NCBI RefSeq assembly: GCF_001406815.1
Contig: NZ_CVRR01000005.1
Coordinates: 186,001 to 250,000 of the forward strand
Direction of reading: 5' to 3'
Source of the DNA: Roseburia faecis
Lineage (GTDB): Bacteria > Bacillota > Clostridia > Lachnospirales > Lachnospiraceae
DNA length: 64,000 bases
In this document: piece by piece, positions 53,806 to 63,051 of the stretch
Position numbering within the stretch: position 1 is the stretch's first letter
Layout: every line of letters begins with the position of its first letter
The notes under the pieces: model-generated
The model's database searches: none
Seen by the model: only the letters and a program-made list of their open reading frames with translations
Told to the model about the DNA's origin: nothing
Program-made: the position numbers and the translations under genes

Positions 53806-55674
53806 CTAAGCCGGTCCGGAATGCAGGGTATCATATACATTCTGTGCAGCCGCCAGATTCATGCTGTCGGTTTCTGCCAGTTCCTCCACAGATGCGTTTT
53901 TCATATTTTCCATAGACTGGAATCTCCGCATTAGTGCCTTTCTTCTGGCCGGTCCGATTCCCTCAATGTCATCTAAAATGGAATGCACCTGTGTCTTAGA
54001 ACGCAAAGACCGGTGATACTCAATGGCAAACCGGTGTGCTTCATCCTGAATCCGGGTAATCAGTTTAAATCCCTCTCCATGCCGGTCAATCGGAATTTCC
54101 ACATTGTGGAAATATAGTCCCCTTGTACGGTGATTGTCATCCTTGACCATACCGCAGACCGGAATATCCAGTCCCAGTTCTTCCAGCACCTGCAGACAGA
54201 TATTTACCTGGCCGCGTCCGCCATCCATCATGATGATATCCGGGAAACGTGTAAAACTGCCGACTTCCTGCGGCATATTTTTTTCTTCCAGTTCTTTCTG
54301 TTCCTGCATGCCGTGCGTAAACCGCCGGGTCAGAACCTCATGCATGGAAGCGTAATCATCCGGTCCTGATACCGTACGGAGTTTAAATTTCCGGTAATCG
54401 CTCCTCTTTGGCCGCCCCTTTTCATATACAATCATGGAACCGACGGTTTCAAATCCGTTGATATTGGAAATATCGTAAGCCTCCATACGGTTTAAGTCTT
54501 TCATGCCAAGCAGCTGTTCAATCTCTTTTACCGCGCCGATTGTGCGGCCTTCTTCTCTCTTGATCTTTTCTTTATCCTGACTGAGAACCAGCTGTGCATT
54601 TCTTGCAGCCAGTTCCACCAGTTTTTCTTTCAGTCCTTTTTGTGGAATTCTTATCGTCACTTTCCGCCCACGTTTTGCAGTCAGCCATTCCTCCAGTACT
54701 GGAATGTCTTCGATCGCCTCCTGCAGCATAATCTCCCGCGGAATAAATGGCGTGCCGGAATAATACTGTTTCACAAAATTTACCAGAATATCTCCCGTGC
54801 TTTCTTCCGATCCCACGCGCACATGAAAATGATCCCTTCCGATAATCTTTCCACTGCGGATAAAAAACACCTGAACCACCGCATCCCGGTCATCACTCGC
54901 CAGTGCAATGATATCTTTGTCTTCTCCGTCCGTATTGGTAATTTTCTGTTTCTGGGCAATCTGGCTGACACTGTTTAACAGCTCACGGTATTCGATCGCC
55001 CGCTCAAACTCCATCTCCTCGGAGGCTTCCTGCATTTTTTCTTTTAATTCACACAGCACCGGCGCATAATTTCCATTTAAAAATTCCAGTGCTTTGCTGA
55101 CCTGTTTTCCATAGGTTTCTTTATCCACATATCCCTGACACGGTGCACCGCACTGATGAATATGATAATTCAGGCAGGCACGGTCCAGCCCGATGTCCCG
55201 CGGAAGCTTTCGGCTGCAGGTGCGTAGTTTATAAAGTTTATTGATCAGTTCAATCGTATCTTTCACCGCACCGGCACTCGTATACGGTCCAAAATAACGG
55301 GACTTGTCTTTTTTCACCTGCCGGGAAAAAAGAACCCGGGGAAAATCCTCCTGCACGGTTACCCGGATATACGGATACGTCTTATCATCCCGCAGCATGG
55401 TATTGTATTTCGGTGTATGTTCCTTGATCAGATTGCACTCAAGCACCAGTGCCTCCAGTTCGGAGTCCGTGATAATATACTCAAAGCGTGCAATATGCTC
55501 CACCATCTGTTTTTTCTTGATTCCCTCATCATGGCTAGGCTGAAAATACTGCCGTACCCTTTTGCGCAGACTGACTGCTTTTCCTATATATATGATTGCA
55601 TCTGTTTTGTCATGCATAATATAAACTCCCGGTTGATCCGGGAGTTTACGCAATTCTTCCTGAAAGTCGAACAT
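53806..55674 (-). CDS. uvrC: UvrABC system protein C
   Basis: 622 aa. Excision nuclease subunit that cuts both sides of a DNA lesion. The GIY-YIG domain at the N-terminus ([18 protein letters not shown]) makes the 3' cut, followed by a UVR helix pair (about 205-240). The RNase H-like domain (about 380-540, including DGGRGQVN) makes the 5' cut, and the C-terminus has helix-hairpin-helix motifs ([16 protein letters not shown]). Its ATG overlaps the ribosome site formed by the end of ftsH (GAGGATTAAATCATG), so it is coupled to ftsH. Confidence 0.97.
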   Translation of the reverse strand: MFDFQEELRKLPDQPGVYIMHDKTDAIIYIGKAVSLRKRVRQYFQPSHDEGIKKKQMVEHIARFEYIITDSELEALVLECNLIKEHTPKYNTMLRDDKTYPYIRVTVQEDFPRVLFSRQVKKDKSRYFGPYTSAGAVKDTIELINKLYKLRTCSRKLPRDIGLDRACLNYHIHQCGAPCQGYVDKETYGKQVSKALEFLNGNYAPVLCELKEKMQEASEEMEFERAIEYRELLNSVSQIAQKQKITNTDGEDKDIIALASDDRDAVVQVFFIRSGKIIGRDHFHVRVGSEESTGDILVNFVKQYYSGTPFIPREIMLQEAIEDIPVLEEWLTAKRGRKVTIRIPQKGLKEKLVELAARNAQLVLSQDKEKIKREEGRTIGAVKEIEQLLGMKDLNRMEAYDISNINGFETVGSMIVYEKGRPKRSDYRKFKLRTVSGPDDYASMHEVLTRRFTHGMQEQKELEEKNMPQEVGSFTRFPDIIMMDGGRGQVNICLQVLEELGLDIPVCGMVKDDNHRTRGLYFHNVEIPIDRHGEGFKLITRIQDEAHRFAIEYHRSLRSKTQVHSILDDIEGIGPARRKALMRRFQSMENMKNASVEELAETDSMNLAAAQNVYDTLHSGPA

Positions 55675-55677
55675 GAT

Positions 55678-57729
55678 TTAATCCTCAAACATATCATCAC
55701 TCACAAATGCGGCTTTGGAATCCTTTTTATCCTTCTCTGTGTCATCCGGCATCAGGGCTTCTTTATCCTCTTCCTGCGGAAGTCCTTTCATCTCGCGGAA
55801 AATCTTCATGAATTCCTTGCCGGTAATGGTTTCTTTTTCATACAGGTATTCACTGATATGATCAAGAATTTCACGATTTTCCGTCAGCATCTGCATTGCT
55901 TCATTGTAACTGTTATTAATAATGGAAAGTACTTCCTTATCAATCTGTCCTGCCGTGTCTTCTCCGCAGATCAGACCGGCTCTTCCATCCAGATACTGGT
56001 TTTCCACCGTAGCAAGACACATCATGCCAAACGTATCTGACATACCGTACATGGTAACCATGGCACGCGCGATCTTGGTTGCATTCTCGATATCGTTTGC
56101 TGCACCGCTGGTTGCGGAATGGAATACAAGCACCTCCGCAGCACGTCCTGCCATAAATGTCGTAATCTTTGCAAGAAGTTCGTCCTTGGTCTCTAAATAT
56201 TTTTCCTCTTCCGGCGTCTGCAGCGTATATCCCAGTGCCCCCATCGTACGCGGTACGATCGTGATTTTCTGTACCGGCTCCGTATTTTTCTGCAAAGCAG
56301 ATACCAGCGCATGCCCTACCTCATGGTAGGAGACAATCTTGCGTTCTTTATCACTCATCACGCGGTCTTTTTTCTCTTTTCCACCGACAGCCACAAGTTC
56401 AAATGCTTCAAACAGATCCGACTGATTGACAAACTTTCGTCCATTCTTTACCGCATTGATGGCAGCCTCGTTAATCATATTGGCAAGATCCGATCCCACC
56501 AGACCGGCAGTAGCCAGTGCCAGTGCATCCAGATCTACCGTTTCATCCATGTGTACATCCTTGGAATGTACTTTTAACGTTTCCAGACGTCCTTTCAGAT
56601 CCGGCTTGTCAACAATGATCCGACGGTCAAAACGTCCCGGACGAAGCAGTGCCTTATCCAGAACTTCCGGACGGTTCGTTGCCGCAAGAATTAAAATACC
56701 TTTGGATGCATCAAATCCATCCATCTCCGCAAGCAGCTGGTTTAAGGTCTGTTCACGCTCATCATTGCCACCGCCATACCGGCTGTCACGGCTTTTACCG
56801 ATTGCATCGATCTCATCAATAAAAATAATACACGGTGCCATCTTCTGCGCTTCCTTGAACAGATCACGCACACGGGAAGCACCCATGCCGACGAACATCT
56901 CCACAAACTCAGAACCTGCCAGGGAGAAAAACGGAACCTTTGCCTCTCCGGCAACTGCTTTTGCCAGCAATGTCTTACCGGTTCCAGGAGGTCCGACAAG
57001 AAGTGCCCCCTTCGGGAGCTTTGCCCCGATATCGCTGTATTTCTTCGGATTGTGCAGAAAATCCACCACTTCCTGCAGGGATTCCTTTGCCTCGTCCTGT
57101 CCGGCTACATCTTTAAATGTCACACCGGTTGTTTTCTCCACATATACTTTGGCGGTTGATTTTCCAACCCCCATGGCTCCTCCGCCCATCCGGCGCATCA
57201 GGAATCCAAAAAGAATCCAGATCAGTACCAGCGGAATAACAAAGCTTAAAATGTTTACCAGCCATGCCGAAGTATTGTCCGGCACGGATGCCGAAATTTC
57301 AATTGCTTTCCCCTCTGATGTCTTTGCACTCTTGAGTGTCGTGATCAGATCCGGATCATTGACAATTCCGGTGTAATATGTTATCTCATATGGTTTTTTA
57401 TCGTCCACCAGTGTGTAATCCATCTCATAATTGCTGAATTCCACCGTTTTGATATTATTTTTTTCCAGCTGTTTTAGGAATTCGGAGTATGTAGTTTCCT
57501 TCGAACTCATCTGTGAAAACCGGTTGGCAAAAAATGACAGGAAAAAGAGTGCCACCAGAGTGACCATGATAAATCCCAGGATCATCTGTCCGTTATGGTT
57601 GTCTTTCTTTCCTCCGTTGTTGCCACCGTTGTTTCCGTTATTACCATTGTTTCCATTATTTCCGTTATTATAATTATTGCCACCGTTATAGTTTCCGTTG
57701 TTATAATTATTCGGTGCCTGATTGTCCAT
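55678..57729 (-). CDS. ftsH: ATP-dependent zinc metalloprotease FtsH
   Basis: 683 aa. Membrane AAA protease for quality control. Residues 5-48 are an unusual Asn/Gly-rich stretch. Two membrane segments (about 50-70 and 160-180) flank an extracellular loop. The AAA domain has Walker A GPPGTGKT, Walker [13 protein letters not shown] and the SRH arginines in [10 protein letters not shown]. The protease motif is HEVGH. The C-terminus is charged ([21 protein letters not shown]). GGAGGG precedes the ATG, and a strong promoter is at 57769-57797. Confidence 0.97.
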   Translation of the reverse strand: MDNQAPNNYNNGNYNGGNNYNNGNNGNNGNNGNNGGNNGGKKDNHNGQMILGFIMVTLVALFFLSFFANRFSQMSSKETTYSEFLKQLEKNNIKTVEFSNYEMDYTLVDDKKPYEITYYTGIVNDPDLITTLKSAKTSEGKAIEISASVPDNTSAWLVNILSFVIPLVLIWILFGFLMRRMGGGAMGVGKSTAKVYVEKTTGVTFKDVAGQDEAKESLQEVVDFLHNPKKYSDIGAKLPKGALLVGPPGTGKTLLAKAVAGEAKVPFFSLAGSEFVEMFVGMGASRVRDLFKEAQKMAPCIIFIDEIDAIGKSRDSRYGGGNDEREQTLNQLLAEMDGFDASKGILILAATNRPEVLDKALLRPGRFDRRIIVDKPDLKGRLETLKVHSKDVHMDETVDLDALALATAGLVGSDLANMINEAAINAVKNGRKFVNQSDLFEAFELVAVGGKEKKDRVMSDKERKIVSYHEVGHALVSALQKNTEPVQKITIVPRTMGALGYTLQTPEEEKYLETKDELLAKITTFMAGRAAEVLVFHSATSGAANDIENATKIARAMVTMYGMSDTFGMMCLATVENQYLDGRAGLICGEDTAGQIDKEVLSIINNSYNEAMQMLTENREILDHISEYLYEKETITGKEFMKIFREMKGLPQEEDKEALMPDDTEKDKKDSKAAFVSDDMFED
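57604..57714 (-). repeat. Low-complexity Asn/Gly-coding stretch in ftsH
   Basis: About 37 codons near the ftsH start encode tandem NNGNNG and NYNNG units, absent from typical FtsH N-termini. The DNA shows short direct repeats and could vary in length between strains. Confidence 0.85.
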
Positions 57730-57768
57730 AAGCCCTCCACTTGTATATCTCTTGTAATCAATACCCTT

Positions 57769-57797
57769 ATTATATGTAATAAGAAACGCAAAATCAA
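57769..57797 (-). promoter_or_regulatory. Promoter of ftsH-uvrC
   Basis: Minus strand TTGATT (57797-57792), 17-base spacer, TATAAT (57774-57769), about 40 bases before the ATG. Confidence 0.85.
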
Positions 57798-57872
57798 CAT
57801 TTTGTTCGAGAACTTTTCCTATCCTTTCTAAACTTTTTATAAAAAAGTGTGGAATATTTTCGTTGTCCGCTG

Positions 57873-57897
57873 TATAATATTAAACTATGGTAGTTTA
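57873..57897 (+). promoter_or_regulatory. pyrG -10 element and overlapping inverted repeat
   Basis: TATAAT at 57873-57878 is followed by a 7-bp inverted repeat (57881-57887 and 57891-57897) that covers the expected transcription start. It could be an operator or a 5' mRNA hairpin. The -35 is poor. A GGG start or leader terminator, as in the B. subtilis pyrG reiterative mechanism, was not seen. Confidence 0.55.
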
Positions 57898-57920
57898 GAT
57901 AAAAACTTAGGAGGAAAATT

Positions 57921-59525
57921 ATGCCTGTAAAATACGTCTTTGTCACTGGCGGTGTCGTATCTGGTCTTGGAAAGGGTATCACTGCTGCATCTTTAGGACG
58001 TCTGCTCAAAGCGCGTGGCTACAAAGTCACCATGCAGAAGTTCGATCCATATATCAACATTGATCCGGGAACCATGAACCCGATTCAGCACGGTGAAGTG
58101 TTCGTAACGGATGATGGAGCGGAAACCGATCTGGATCTCGGTCACTACGAGCGCTTCATCGACGAAAGTCTGACAAAGAATTCCAATGTGACAACCGGTA
58201 AGGTTTACTGGTCCGTTCTGCAGAAAGAACGTCGTGGAGATTATGGCGGAGGAACCGTACAGGTAATCCCGCATATTACCAACGAGATCAAGAGCCGTTT
58301 TTACCGTAATTTCACATCCGATGATATGCATATTGCAATTATAGAAGTCGGCGGAACCGTCGGAGATATCGAAAGCCAGCCTTTCCTTGAAGCAATCCGT
58401 CAGTTCCAGCACGAAGTGGGACATGAGAATGCGATTCTCTGTCACGTTACCCTGATTCCGTACCTGCGTGCCTCACAGGAATTAAAGACCAAGCCTACCC
58501 AGGCAAGTGTCAAGGAACTGCAGGGTATGGGTATCCAGCCGGATATCATCGTCTGCCGTTCCGAGCAGCCGTTAGATCAGGGATTAAAGGACAAGATCGC
58601 ACTGTTTTGTAATGTTCCGAACACACATGTACTGCAGAATCTGGATGTTGAGTATTTATATGAAGCTCCATTGGCGATGGAAAAAGAAAATCTTGCGAAA
58701 ATTGCCTGTGAGTGTTTAAATCTTGACTGTCCGGAACCGGATTTAAGTGACTGGAAGTCCATGGTCAATGATCTGCGTCATCCGGACAAGGAAGTCCGGA
58801 TTGCACTGGTCGGAAAATATACCGCATTACACGATGCTTACATTTCCGTTGTGGAAGCTTTAAAGCACGGCGGTATTCCAGAGCATGCAACAATCGACAT
58901 CAAATGGGTAGACTCCGAAGAATTAAATGTAGACAATGTAGATGAGGTGCTGGGTGATGTAAACGGTATCCTTGTTCCCGGCGGATTCGGTCTGCGCGGT
59001 GTCGAGGGAATGATCCTTGCCGCACGCTATGCCCGCGAGAACAAGATTCCGTACCTTGGTCTCTGCCTCGGCATGCAGGTATCCATCATTGAATTTGCAC
59101 GTCACGTATGCGGATTCAACGATGCACACAGTATCGAACTTGACCCGAACACAACACATCCGGTCATTGCACTGATGCCGGATCAGGACGGTGTAGAAGA
59201 TATCGGCGGTACCTTAAGACTCGGCGCTTATCCTTGTGTACTGGACAAGGATTCCAAAGCATATGAAGTATACGGAACCACTGAGATTTCCGAGCGTCAT
59301 CGTCATCGTTATGAAGTAAACAATGATTATCGTGCCACTCTCACCGAGCATGGCATGAAACTTTGCGGAACTTCTCCGGACGGAAGAATTGTAGAAATGA
59401 TCGAACTCCCGGATCACCCATGGTTTATTGCCACACAGGCACATCCGGAATTAAAATCCAGACCAAACCGTCCACATCCACTGTTCCGTGGTTTTGTGGA
59501 AGCAGCAACCAAGTGTAAACGATAA
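57921..59525 (+). CDS. pyrG: CTP synthase
   Basis: 534 aa. It aminates UTP to CTP using glutamine. The N-terminal amidoligase domain (1-265) has [15 protein letters not shown] and [20 protein letters not shown]. The C-terminal class I glutaminase domain has the nucleophile in LGLCLGMQ and the His-Glu pair in [10 protein letters not shown]. Start: ATG with TAGGAGG upstream. It stands alone, ended by a strong terminator, and diverges from ftsH. CTP is also the substrate of the TarI-like enzyme at 8709. Confidence 0.98.
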   Translation: MPVKYVFVTGGVVSGLGKGITAASLGRLLKARGYKVTMQKFDPYINIDPGTMNPIQHGEVFVTDDGAETDLDLGHYERFIDESLTKNSNVTTGKVYWSVLQKERRGDYGGGTVQVIPHITNEIKSRFYRNFTSDDMHIAIIEVGGTVGDIESQPFLEAIRQFQHEVGHENAILCHVTLIPYLRASQELKTKPTQASVKELQGMGIQPDIIVCRSEQPLDQGLKDKIALFCNVPNTHVLQNLDVEYLYEAPLAMEKENLAKIACECLNLDCPEPDLSDWKSMVNDLRHPDKEVRIALVGKYTALHDAYISVVEALKHGGIPEHATIDIKWVDSEELNVDNVDEVLGDVNGILVPGGFGLRGVEGMILAARYARENKIPYLGLCLGMQVSIIEFARHVCGFNDAHSIELDPNTTHPVIALMPDQDGVEDIGGTLRLGAYPCVLDKDSKAYEVYGTTEISERHRHRYEVNNDYRATLTEHGMKLCGTSPDGRIVEMIELPDHPWFIATQAHPELKSRPNRPHPLFRGFVEAATKCKR

Positions 59526-59532
59526 TGTAATT

Positions 59533-59557
59533 CCCGGCGGTTTTTCCGCCGGGTTTT
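59533..59557 (+). terminator. Terminator of pyrG
   Basis: A perfect 8-bp GC stem (59533-59540 with 59546-59553) is followed by TTTT. Confidence 0.93.
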
Positions 59558-59584
59558 CACTTTATTTGAAAGAGGAGAACTGTC

Positions 59585-60580
59585 ATGCCCAAATCTGTGA
59601 ATCAAAAACAAAAGCTGTTATTCCTTCTGGATTATCTGCGTCAGAACACGGATGAAACCCATACCGTCACTACCCCACAGATCATCGACCATCTCGCGGC
59701 AAACGGCATCCGGGCGGAGCGTAAAAGCATCTATAACGATATCCAGACGCTTTGTGATTATGGTTATGACATCATCCGGACCGAAGGCGCGCATGCCGGT
59801 TACCGCATAGCAGACCGCACATTTGAGCTGCCGGAAGTCAAACTGCTTGTTGACCTGGTACAGTCTTCCAAATTTATTACCACAAAGAAATCACGGCAGC
59901 TGATTGGCAAACTGGAACAGCTTGTCAGTAAAAACGATGCGAAAAAACTACAGCGTCAGGTTATCGTTGCAGACCGCAACAAAACCAGCAATGAAAAAAT
60001 CTATTACAGCGTGGATGTCATCCATTCTGCCATTGCAGAAAACCGGCAGATCCGTTTCCACTACTTCGACTGGAATGTCAGAAAAGAAATGCAGCTGCGC
60101 AAAGACGGCAGATTCTATCAGGTCAGCCCCTGGCTTCTTACCTGGGATGACGAAAACTATTATCTTGTTGCCTATGACGCGGATGCCGGGAAAATGAAAC
60201 ATTACCGTGTCGACAAGATGCTTGATCTCTCCGCTGTGAATCAGGCGCGGTGCGGACGGACCGATTACGAACAGATGGATATCGCCTCTTATTCCCGCAA
60301 AAATTTCGGCATGTTTGCCGGGGAAGAGACAACCGTACAGCTTCTGTGCGATACTTCCATGACCGGTGTCATCATTGACCGCTTTGGTGCCAGTGTAGCC
60401 ATGCGCCCCTACGATGATACCCACATTCTCGCACGGGCACAGGTTGCTGTCAGTCCACAGTTTTTCGGCTGGCTTGCCGGCTTATCCACACATATCCGTG
60501 TGATTTCCCCGGATTCCGTTGTCAATGAATACCAAATTTTTCTGCAGGAAATCCTGCGCAGTTATACCGATATGCAATAA
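59585..60580 (+). CDS. WYL domain transcriptional regulator
   Basis: 331 aa. An N-terminal winged helix (about 8-65, with RAERKSIYNDIQTL) is followed by a WYL ligand-binding domain (about 145-215). The WYL-type core is read as SPWLLTWDDENYYLVAYD. A WCX-like C-terminal domain follows (about 240-325). WYL proteins sense nucleic acid or nucleotide ligands and often control stress, DNA repair or phage defence. No defence genes are nearby, so the target is unknown. AGAGGAG precedes the ATG. Confidence 0.92.
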   Translation: MPKSVNQKQKLLFLLDYLRQNTDETHTVTTPQIIDHLAANGIRAERKSIYNDIQTLCDYGYDIIRTEGAHAGYRIADRTFELPEVKLLVDLVQSSKFITTKKSRQLIGKLEQLVSKNDAKKLQRQVIVADRNKTSNEKIYYSVDVIHSAIAENRQIRFHYFDWNVRKEMQLRKDGRFYQVSPWLLTWDDENYYLVAYDADAGKMKHYRVDKMLDLSAVNQARCGRTDYEQMDIASYSRKNFGMFAGEETTVQLLCDTSMTGVIIDRFGASVAMRPYDDTHILARAQVAVSPQFFGWLAGLSTHIRVISPDSVVNEYQIFLQEILRSYTDMQ

Positions 60581-60604
60581 TCGTTTCCAAAGGAGGAATA
60601 TACT

Positions 60605-60781
60605 ATGAATTTACCGAAAGATCCTGTCATGCTTCTGTCTGTTGTCAACACACAGCTGCGTGATCATTACCCGACACTTACCGAACTTGCTGCCGCATAT
60701 ATGACAGATGCAGATGCAATTACAGAAACCCTTGCTGCCATCAATTATCATTACGATGAGGGGCAGAATCAGTTTATTTAA
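60605..60781 (+). CDS. DUF4250 domain small protein
   Basis: 58 aa, starting MNLPKDPVMLLSVVNTQL, the characteristic DUF4250 opening, and ending DEGQNQFI. AAGGAGG lies upstream of the ATG. The family is common in Clostridia and has no known function; the length is normal. It lies 24 bases after the WYL regulator on the same strand, so the two may be cotranscribed. Confidence 0.88.
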   Translation: MNLPKDPVMLLSVVNTQLRDHYPTLTELAAAYMTDADAITETLAAINYHYDEGQNQFI

Positions 60782-60826
60782 CAGGCAATCGCCTGATTCA
60801 CTTCATAAAAGGAGGGGAACTTTTGT

Positions 60827-61000
60827 ATGGCCAGTTGTGATTTTTGTGCATACAATGAATATGATGAAGAGGACGAAGCATACTACTGCTCCGTCAATAT
60901 GGATGAAGACGACATGGCTCGTTTTGTCCAGAGTAATTACAAGGAATGTCCCTTTTACCGTTCCGGGGACGAATACAAAGTTGTACGGCACCAGATGTAA
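60827..61000 (+). CDS. DUF6472-like small cysteine-containing protein
   Basis: 57 aa. Four cysteines (CDFCAY near the start, YYCSV and ECPFY further on) could bind a metal, and acidic runs (YDEEDEAYY and NMDEDDM) are typical of this Clostridia family. The end reads DEYKVVRHQM. AAAAGGAGG precedes the ATG with a slightly long spacing. Function unknown. Its stop codon lies within the loop of the terminator that follows. Confidence 0.8.
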   Translation: MASCDFCAYNEYDEEDEAYYCSVNMDEDDMARFVQSNYKECPFYRSGDEYKVVRHQM

Positions 61001-61014
61001 CCTGGTGCCGTTTT
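60986..61014 (+). terminator. Terminator of the WYL/DUF4250/DUF6472 run
   Basis: A perfect 9-bp stem (60986-60994 with 61002-61010) is followed by TTTT. The stop codon of the last gene (60998-61000) is inside the loop, so the terminator overlaps the coding end. Confidence 0.92.
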
Positions 61015-61032
61015 CGTAAAATACTAATTATA

Positions 61033-61944
61033 TTATGTTTCTGCCCACACGTCCATGGATTTCTTTCCATGCTTTCTCCCCCAGAGATACAACAGCACAC
61101 AGGCAGCCAGAAGTACAATATCGGCAAAAACCGTTCCCTCAATGCCAAAACCAACATTATATGCAAAACTGTCTCTTGCTGTCGCTGCATTCAGCTTAAA
61201 TACCGAATACGGCACATTGATCCCACTGTTTGGCAAGCCAAAGAGAATGTTCTGCGTAAAATTCCATGCTGTATGTACGGCAAACGCACACCAGAGACTG
61301 TCCATATAATATACCATGAGGGAAAACAAAATTCCGACAAGAAAAATATTCAGGACAGAAAGCACCGTAACTCCATCATTCGCCAGATGCAGCAACGCAA
61401 ACAGCAGTGCATTTCCGACAATTGCAACCACCGGATTTTTATAACTCCTGCGCAGTTTCTGATATAGAAATCCCCTGCACAGCAGTTCCTCTGCCGACGA
61501 CTGGATAAACACGGTCAGAAACACAACCACAAACCACAGCGGATGAATTGCATCGTAAGTCAGCACAATATCATGGTGCAGCCATGCAATCAGAATACAA
61601 AATCCATTCAGTGCAAATCCCAGAACCAAACCGAACAGCAGATATTTCCAGTTATTTCCCTGTGGTTTCGTGCCGACTGCCTGTAAAATCGGACGATTCC
61701 GTTTTCGGATACCGATCCAGAACAATGCCACGGCCCAGATTCCCCAAAAGATCACATACATCAGTGTCGTATTCAAAAACGCAGAATTTAGTATCTCAGG
61801 GTTTCTTGCATAGGCAATCCCCACCGGGATTCCGAGAACAAAGTTTCCTAGAAATTGTCCTAAAACCATGAGAATCACAGTTTCAAGGTAAAGCACCGGA
61901 AGCGTATCAACAATTTTGTTTTTCAGCAATTTTTTCTTTTCCAT
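61033..61944 (-). CDS. CPBP family intramembrane glutamic endopeptidase
   Basis: 303 aa with about eight membrane segments. The CPBP (Abi/CAAX protease) motifs are EELLCRGFLYQKL near 155-167 (EExxxR), FALLHLAN near 190-197 (FxxxH) and a third HTAWN segment near 240. Members cut prenylated or other membrane proteins, and several protect against bacteriocins. The gene converges with the plus-strand small genes. Substrate is unknown. Confidence 0.9.
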   Translation of the reverse strand: MEKKKLLKNKIVDTLPVLYLETVILMVLGQFLGNFVLGIPVGIAYARNPEILNSAFLNTTLMYVIFWGIWAVALFWIGIRKRNRPILQAVGTKPQGNNWKYLLFGLVLGFALNGFCILIAWLHHDIVLTYDAIHPLWFVVVFLTVFIQSSAEELLCRGFLYQKLRRSYKNPVVAIVGNALLFALLHLANDGVTVLSVLNIFLVGILFSLMVYYMDSLWCAFAVHTAWNFTQNILFGLPNSGINVPYSVFKLNAATARDSFAYNVGFGIEGTVFADIVLLAACVLLYLWGRKHGKKSMDVWAET

Positions 61945-62066
61945 TTGACTGAAACTCCTTTTCTTTTATCTGTTTCCAATTATATCTTTGTACGCTTAAT
62001 GTTTTACCTGTTGTATCTTAACGTTTTCTTAAACTGCCGTTTAACGAAGACGGAAGTCTATTGGTT

Positions 62067-62075
62067 TTATCCACA
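62067..62075 (+). promoter_or_regulatory. Single perfect DnaA box
   Basis: TTATCCACA lies directly beside the stop codon of the cytidylate-kinase-like gene. A single box is expected by chance now and then; no other box was seen near it. Confidence 0.35.
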
Positions 62076-63038
62076 CTATTTGGTATCTTTATTTCGATGT
62101 ACCAATTTTGCCTGCCGGTTGATCAGACGTCCGATCAGTTCTACCGACTCATCAATTCCGTAGCATGCACTGTTGATACACAGATCATAATTGATCGCAT
62201 CACCCCAGCGCTTACCGGTAAAGGAATGATAATAATCCTGGTGCTTATGATCCATCTTGCGCACCAGATTAATGGCCTGTTTCAAATCCAGATTTTTCAG
62301 TTCCATCATACGGCGCACACGGATCGCAAACGGTGCCGTAATATAGATGCTGATATGCGGAATATGCTGTCCGGTCAGTACGACATCCGCAGCACGTCCC
62401 ATAACAATCATATCTTCCTCTTTTGCCAGCTCACAGATTAAGGCACTCTGCCGGAAGAAAGATGCGTCTTTCTTTGACAGACCATGATAACGCTTAAAAT
62501 CGCTGACTTTTGCCGCATCTGCCCCGAATTCTTTTGCATCTCTGCGATCTAGAATCTGATTCAATACCGATTCATCATAATAATTGATATGCAGTGCTTC
62601 CGCCAGTGCAAATCCAATATCAGTACCTGCACTTCCATGGGAACGGCTGATACAAATTACCAGATGATCCTTCTCAGAAAACTTCTTGCTCAGAATCGAA
62701 GAATTCATATCTGCCAGATCTTTATCCACAATATCTACCGAGCCAAAGCTCATCGGCAGATTTGCTATTTCTTCCAGAATATCATTATATTCAACCAAAA
62801 GGTCATGGCGTGCTTCTTTATTCCGGATACTTCTCGCCATGTTTCCGATCAGAGCCAGTTCACTTCGAAGCAAATGCCCCTGTGGATTGGAAACAATAAG
62901 CATGGTCAGGTCATCCAGCACACGCGCTTTTTCTCCGGTAAATGTCTTTCCGAGTCCAGAACCGGAAGTCTTGTACACCTTTTCATCCAGTTCATAGATG
63001 CGGTTCGCCAGCTTTCTGCATTGTTCTTTGTTGTCCAT
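62076..63038 (-). CDS. Cytidylate kinase-like family protein
   Basis: 320 aa. The C-terminal 195 residues are a P-loop kinase of the cytidylate-kinase-like family (AAA_26), starting with ISRSHGSAGTD (130-140) in place of a classical Walker A. Other marks are YYDESVLNQILD and VVLTGQHIPHISIYITAPF with a lid rich in arginine. Residues 1-120 are an extra helical part with no recognised domain. The true substrate is unknown. It lies 13 bases after the antiporter gene on the same strand. Confidence 0.85.
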   Translation of the reverse strand: MDNKEQCRKLANRIYELDEKVYKTSGSGLGKTFTGEKARVLDDLTMLIVSNPQGHLLRSELALIGNMARSIRNKEARHDLLVEYNDILEEIANLPMSFGSVDIVDKDLADMNSSILSKKFSEKDHLVICISRSHGSAGTDIGFALAEALHINYYDESVLNQILDRRDAKEFGADAAKVSDFKRYHGLSKKDASFFRQSALICELAKEEDMIVMGRAADVVLTGQHIPHISIYITAPFAIRVRRMMELKNLDLKQAINLVRKMDHKHQDYYHSFTGKRWGDAINYDLCINSACYGIDESVELIGRLINRQAKLVHRNKDTK

Positions 63039-63051
63039 AGCCTTCTACCTC

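Noticed and set aside
56426-57376. Plus-strand 316-codon open frame, Ser/Arg/Pro-rich
   Set aside because: Antisense to the AAA domain of ftsH; no ribosome site or domain.
57604-57714. CRISPR-like or tandem repeat array
   Set aside because: The repeats are short, in frame and explained by the Asn/Gly-rich FtsH N-terminus; there are no spacers of even length.
62067-62075. A second replication-related site at the lone DnaA box
   Set aside because: One nine-base match without neighbours is compatible with chance and is listed only as a site.
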